Source: Deinococcus multiflagellatus (GTDB lineage: Bacteria > Deinococcota > Deinococci > Deinococcales > Deinococcaceae). From it: DNA of 47,725 nucleotides. The stretch is taken from NCBI RefSeq assembly GCF_020166415.1, contig NZ_JAIQXV010000027.1:1-47725 (forward strand), in the 5' to 3' direction. Below, one piece after another: positions 44,337 through 47,725 of the stretch (position 1 is the stretch's first letter; each line of letters begins with the position of its first letter). The position numbers and the translations under genes were made by a program. The notes under the pieces were generated by a model. That model saw only the letters and a program-made list of their open reading frames with translations, ran no database searches and was not told the DNA's origin.

Positions 44337-44798
44337 GTGCCCCGTGTCCTGATTCTCTGCACCCACAATTCCGCCCGCTCCCAAATGGCCGAAGCCCTCA
44401 CCCGTAACGCGGCCCAGCGCCTGGGCGTGGACCTGGAGGTGCATTCCGCCGGAACCGAAGCCACGCGGGTCAAAGATGACGCTAAAACCGTGATGGCCGA
44501 ACTGGGCATTGACCTGTCGACCCATATCAGCAAGACCCTCTGGGATGTGCCTGACGCACAGAACTTCGACTACGTCGTCACCGTTTGTGACAGTGCCGCT
44601 GAAGCGTGCCCGGTGTACCCCGGCAAAACCAACCGGCGTCACTACCCGTTCACGGACCCCAGTGGCGGCAGCCTGGACCGCTGGCGCACCGTACGCGACC
44701 AGCTTAAAGTCCAGTTCGATGCCTTCGTGCAGGCGCTGAAAGATGGCGAGGACGCGCCCCCCACCTACGAAGACAGTCCTGCCGTCACGGTGGCCTGA
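44337..44798 (+). CDS. arsC: Arsenate reductase, LMW-phosphatase type (1)
   Basis: A 153-residue thioredoxin-coupled ArsC. The catalytic P-loop CTHNSARS (nucleophile C8) is at the N-terminus and the acid Asp in HYPFTDPSGGSLDRWR. Resolving Cys candidates are in TVCDSAAEACPVYPG, the CxxxxxxC pair that forms the disulfide handed to thioredoxin. It reduces As(V) to As(III). GTG start nine bases after arsR. Closest to the S. aureus/B. subtilis type by motif order. Confidence 0.92.
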   Translation: MPRVLILCTHNSARSQMAEALTRNAAQRLGVDLEVHSAGTEATRVKDDAKTVMAELGIDLSTHISKTLWDVPDAQNFDYVVTVCDSAAEACPVYPGKTNRRHYPFTDPSGGSLDRWRTVRDQLKVQFDAFVQALKDGEDAPPTYEDSPAVTVA

Positions 44799-44799
44799 G

Positions 44800-45486
44800 A
44801 TGACGGTGCCCCTGTCCCGCGCCGTCACGGCTGAAGGTCTAGGCACCTTTGCCCTGGTGTTCTTCGGGCCTGGTGCGGCAGTTGTTCAGGCACAGACGGG
44901 GGCTCTCGGGCACCTCGGGGTCGCGGTGGTCTTCGGTCTCACGGTGACGGCCGTCATTGCCGCCCTCGCCCCCATCAGCGGCGCACACATCAACCCAGCC
45001 GCTACGTTTGCGCTGACGCTGGCTGGAAAGTTCCCGAAGGCGCGTGTGGTGCCCTACGTGGCCGCTCAGTTGATCGGGGCGACTCTGGCGGCCTTTGTCC
45101 TGCTCGCTCTGTTCGGCATGAAGGGCAATCTGGGCGTCACCGTGCCGGCTGGCAGCGTTATGCAGGCGTTCGTTCTGGAACTGATCCTGACCTTCTTCCT
45201 CCTCCTGGTCGCCCTGCGGTCGGGATTGCCTTGGGTTGTGGGCGGTGTAGTGGCCCTGGAAGCCGCCATGGGCGGCCCCATCACGGGCGCAAGCATGAAC
45301 CCGGCCCGCTCCTTTGGTCCGGCCTTGGCCAGCGGCATCTGGACGGCCCACTGGCTGTACTGGGTTGCCCCTTTGCTTGGTGCGGCGCTTGCGGTCGCGG
45401 CCAACCACCTCCTGGCCCCCACTGAACCAGTCGAAACCCAGCCCCGCAGGGCCCAGGAATTTGTTCCTGAAGGAGAAACTGCATGA
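44800..45486 (+). CDS. aqpS: Aquaglyceroporin of the arsenic operon (AqpS-like)
   Basis: A 228-residue MIP channel with six membrane helices and both pore motifs: HINPAATF (NPA at 65-67) and ASMNPARSF (NPA at 167-169, selectivity Arg170). It starts one base after the arsC stop. No ArsB or Acr3 pump gene is present in the operon. By analogy with the AqpS-ArsC pathway of Sinorhizobium meliloti, As(III) made in the cell would leave down its gradient through this channel. The polar C-terminal tail is 20 residues. Confidence 0.9.
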   Translation: MTVPLSRAVTAEGLGTFALVFFGPGAAVVQAQTGALGHLGVAVVFGLTVTAVIAALAPISGAHINPAATFALTLAGKFPKARVVPYVAAQLIGATLAAFVLLALFGMKGNLGVTVPAGSVMQAFVLELILTFFLLLVALRSGLPWVVGGVVALEAAMGGPITGASMNPARSFGPALASGIWTAHWLYWVAPLLGAALAVAANHLLAPTEPVETQPRRAQEFVPEGETA

Positions 45487-45914
45487 CCGACGCTCCCCGC
45501 CCCATCCGTGTGCTCTTCCTCTGCACCGGCAACACCGCCCGGTCCCAGATGGCCCAGGTGCTGCTTGAACACCACGGGGGGGACAGGTTTCAGGTCACCT
45601 CTGCTGGCCTGGAACCAGGTGAGGTGAATCCCCTCACGGTGCAGGTCCTCAAAGAGCAGGGCTTCCCAACGGAGCACCTCCAGGCCAAGGGTGTGCGGCC
45701 CTTGATCGCGGAGCACTTCACCTACGTGATCACCGTCTGTGACCGTGCAGAAGCAAATTGCCCCAGCTTCCCGAATGCGACCTACCGATTGTCGTGGTCG
45801 TTCGATGATCCAGCTGCGGCCACAGGTACTGAAGACGAGCGCCTGCAGGTGTTCCGCCGCGTGCGGGATGAGATTGACGCCCGCGTGCAGGCCTGGGTCG
45901 CGGAGCGCGCATGA
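45483..45914 (+). CDS. Arsenate reductase, LMW-phosphatase type (2)
   Basis: A second ArsC of 143 residues, ATG overlapping the aqpS stop by four bases. P-loop CTGNTARSQMA (C14), acid Asp in LSWSFDDPAAATG, redox Cys in VCDRAEANCPSF. Its sequence is clearly different from the first ArsC (CTGNTARS versus CTHNSARS), so it is not a recent duplicate; the two may differ in reductant or anion preference. It continues directly into the phosphoesterase gene. Confidence 0.9.
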   Translation: MTDAPRPIRVLFLCTGNTARSQMAQVLLEHHGGDRFQVTSAGLEPGEVNPLTVQVLKEQGFPTEHLQAKGVRPLIAEHFTYVITVCDRAEANCPSFPNATYRLSWSFDDPAAATGTEDERLQVFRRVRDEIDARVQAWVAERA

Positions 45915-46630
45915 AGATTGCGGTCTATGGAGACGTACATGGCAACCGTTTCGCTCTGGAGGCGGTCGTTGAAGACATCAAGGCCCACCAACCGGACGCC
46001 TGGGTCAATCTGGGGGACCAGCTCTTTGGTGGTGCCGACCCCGCTGGGGCGTGGCAGCTTCAACAACAGCTCAAAGCCGAGTACGGCGTCCTGGAAGTGC
46101 GGGGGAATACCGATGAGCGCCTGGGGCAGCCGCTCACCGAGACCACCGAAAAGCGCGAGATGCTGGCCTGGCTCCATGAGCAGCTCCCCGAGGGTGCTGG
46201 AGCGTACGTGGCTGGCCTGCCCACCTCCGTCTCCTTGGCCGACGGTCAAGTCCTGGCCGCCCACGGGACCCCAGACTCCGCCTGGACCTACCTGCTGCGC
46301 GATGGCAACGCCTGGGCACATGACGACTTGGTGCAGGAACGGCTGAGCAACCCCGGGAACGCCCGTGTCGTCATCGTGGGCCACTCCCACCTGGAACACC
46401 TTCGCCAGATAGGTGCCTTGACCGTGGTGAACGCGGGTGCGGTCTCCCGGCAGAAAGACGGCTCGCCCCTCGCCCGCTGGGTGCTGCTGGAGGGTGAAGG
46501 GGGCGCATGGAACGTCACCTTCCGGCGTGTGCCCTACAACATTGAGGCGGCGGCTCAATGGGCCGACCAACACGCCTATCACGGCACAAAAGAAGCCACG
46601 CAGCTCCGGACTGGAAAGGACTCAAAATGA
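45911..46630 (+). CDS. Calcineurin-like metallophosphoesterase
   Basis: A 239-residue protein overlapping arsC2 by four bases. Metal-site motifs in order: [14 protein letters not shown] (D-x-H), [10 protein letters not shown] (GD), VRGNTDERL (GNxD), HGTP and VGHSHLEHL (GHxH). This is the YfcE/MJ0936-like single-domain class. Its presence inside an arsenic operon is unusual. Possible jobs are hydrolysing arsenylated or phosphorylated metabolites, or it may be a passenger. The stop overlaps the trxB start (ATGA). Confidence 0.88.
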   Translation: MKIAVYGDVHGNRFALEAVVEDIKAHQPDAWVNLGDQLFGGADPAGAWQLQQQLKAEYGVLEVRGNTDERLGQPLTETTEKREMLAWLHEQLPEGAGAYVAGLPTSVSLADGQVLAAHGTPDSAWTYLLRDGNAWAHDDLVQERLSNPGNARVVIVGHSHLEHLRQIGALTVVNAGAVSRQKDGSPLARWVLLEGEGGAWNVTFRRVPYNIEAAAQWADQHAYHGTKEATQLRTGKDSK

Positions 46631-47586
46631 CCCAGCACTACGACGTGGTGATCGTCGGCGGCGGCCCCGCCGGCCTGACCGCTGCGATTTACACCGGCCG
46701 CGCCAGCCTGAAGACCCTGATTCTGGAAAAGGGCCTGCCCGGCGGCCAGATTGCTCAGACAGAAGAAGTCGAGAACTACCCCGGTTTCCCCGAGCCCATC
46801 AGCGGCATGGAACTGGCGGGCCGCATGCAGCAGCAGGCCGAGAAATTCGGCGGCGTGATCGAAATGGACGAGGTGCAGGCCATCGTGCGCGACGAGCAGG
46901 ACCACGAGTACCCGTTCACGGTGACGGGCTACGGCGGCACCTACCGCGCCAAGGCCGTGATTCTGGCCACCGGGGCCAACCCCAAGCGCCTGAACGTGCC
47001 CGGCGAGGAGCACTTCTGGGGCAAGGGCGTCAGCACCTGCGCCACCTGCGACGGTTTCTTTTACCGGGGCAAGAAGGTGGTCGTGGTGGGCGGCGGCGAC
47101 GCCGCCGTGGAAGAGGGCCTGTTCCTGACCAAGTTTGCTGACGAGGTGACCCTGATTCACCGCCGCGATACCCTGCGCGCCAACAAGGTGGCCCAGGCCC
47201 GGGCGTTTTCCAATCCCAAGATGAAGTTCATCTGGGACACGGCGGTCGAGGAAATCGAGGGCGACGACACCGTGACCGGGGTGCACCTGAAGAACCTGAA
47301 AACCGGCGAGGTGACCGATATGGCCACCGACGGCGTGTTCATCTTCATCGGTCATGTGCCGAACACCGACTTCGTGAAGGACACCGTGAAGCTGCGCCCC
47401 GACGGCTACGTGGACGTGACCGACGAGATCTACACCAGCGTGCCCATGCTGTTCGCTGCGGGCGACGTGAGTGATTACATCTACCGCCAACTGGGCACCA
47501 GCGTCGGGGCCGGCACCCGCGCCGCCATGAGCGCCGAGCGCGCCCTGGCCGCCCTGGAAGTCGAAGCCGAAACTGCCGCAGACTGA
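46627..47586 (+). CDS. trxB: Thioredoxin reductase
   Basis: A 319-residue FAD/NADPH enzyme: FAD site [25 protein letters not shown] site [16 protein letters not shown], redox pair CATC (138-141), C-terminal FAD block [17 protein letters not shown]. It recycles thioredoxin, which LMW-type ArsC enzymes need. ATG 46627 overlaps the phosphoesterase stop and has GGAAAGGAC upstream. The codon pattern is cleaner and more GC-biased than upstream genes, as in highly expressed chromosomal trxB, so it may be an old chromosomal copy fused to the operon. Confidence 0.95.
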   Translation: MTQHYDVVIVGGGPAGLTAAIYTGRASLKTLILEKGLPGGQIAQTEEVENYPGFPEPISGMELAGRMQQQAEKFGGVIEMDEVQAIVRDEQDHEYPFTVTGYGGTYRAKAVILATGANPKRLNVPGEEHFWGKGVSTCATCDGFFYRGKKVVVVGGGDAAVEEGLFLTKFADEVTLIHRRDTLRANKVAQARAFSNPKMKFIWDTAVEEIEGDDTVTGVHLKNLKTGEVTDMATDGVFIFIGHVPNTDFVKDTVKLRPDGYVDVTDEIYTSVPMLFAAGDVSDYIYRQLGTSVGAGTRAAMSAERALAALEVEAETAAD

Positions 47587-47725
47587 TCAGGCGTCTGGCG
47601 TTTCCCCTTCTTCAAGTTTGAAGTCCTTGAAGAAGGGGATGCGTTGTTCAGGCAGGGCTTCGTGTTCAGTATTCCGGCCGAGGAGCGGACGCTGTTCCAG
47701 ATACAGCCGCTCCTCCAAAGGATCA
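47587..47725 (-). CDS. C-terminal fragment of an unidentified gene
   Basis: A minus-strand frame is open from the window edge to TGA at 47589-47587: [20 protein letters not shown], then [20 protein letters not shown]. 45 residues, acidic and protein-like. It is convergent with trxB, with the stops adjacent. The family is not recognisable from the tail. Confidence 0.55.
   Translation of the reverse strand, partial: DPLEERLYLEQRPLLGRNTEHEALPEQRIPFFKDFKLEEGETPDA
47604..47638. terminator. 13-bp inverted repeat after trxB
   Basis: CCCCTTCTTCAAG (47604-47616) and CTTGAAGAAGGGG (47626-47638), 9-base loop, 18 bases after the trxB stop. It overlaps the end of the convergent gene and could terminate both. 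Confidence 0.6.

Overview
The window is high-GC DNA that reads as a plasmid or other accessory replicon of a Deinococcus species. The clearest lineage marker is a DdrB homologue (14466-14936), a single-stranded-DNA annealing protein known only from Deinococcus. Many genes in the right half also start 5-10 bases after a -10 box, the leaderless arrangement common in this genus. No replication, partition or conjugation gene is visible.

Region 1 (1-17.6 kb) is a phage- or plasmid-like block of about 24 mostly unrecognised genes, largely on the + strand. Recognisable members are a DEDD exonuclease, a phage-type protein that I tentatively relate to TGT/DpdA, an N6-adenine-type DNA methyltransferase, ddrB, a truncated PAPS-reductase-like PP-loop protein and a tRNA-Gln(TTG). 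Two features unify the block. One is a family of leader hairpins, most with a TCACC...GGT base, lying just upstream of start codons. The other is a shared N-terminal module (G-[YFTL]-x-[DNS]-x-N-x-L type) in four otherwise different proteins.

Region 2 (17.7-21.2 kb) is a two-gene tyrosine-recombinase element. The first integrase is split by an in-frame TGA. The element sits directly after the PP-loop gene, which ends exactly where its family normally has a conserved Cys, so the element probably inserted there.

Region 3 (21.3-36.1 kb) is a copper/envelope stress island: an SH3 protein, two very similar OmpR-type response regulators, one sensor kinase, a second lgt, two lipoproteins (BNR-repeat and DUF3105), DUF305, a C39-like protease, a TlpA thioredoxin, a PBP2-like transpeptidase, a P1B ATPase and a membrane protein with a His/Asp/Glu tail. 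Eight promoters share one architecture: an 11-bp-phased direct repeat of CTTTACA-like units, then a -10 hexamer at a fixed offset (bases 27-32). At seven of them a start codon follows within 6-10 bases. Two of those starts open short leader ORFs ahead of the second regulator and the ATPase. I read this as one regulon controlled by the local two-component system.

Region 4 (36.2-47.7 kb) holds a Xre/RES toxin-antitoxin pair behind twin palindromes, a truncated gene, a prenylcysteine-type methyltransferase under an ArsR-like operator, a multicopper oxidase-ZIP transporter operon divergent from a DtxR/MntR regulator, an IS1182-family insertion, and an arsenic operon arsR-arsC-aqpS-arsC-phosphoesterase-trxB. 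In that operon an aquaglyceroporin replaces the usual arsenite pump and a thioredoxin reductase supplies electrons.
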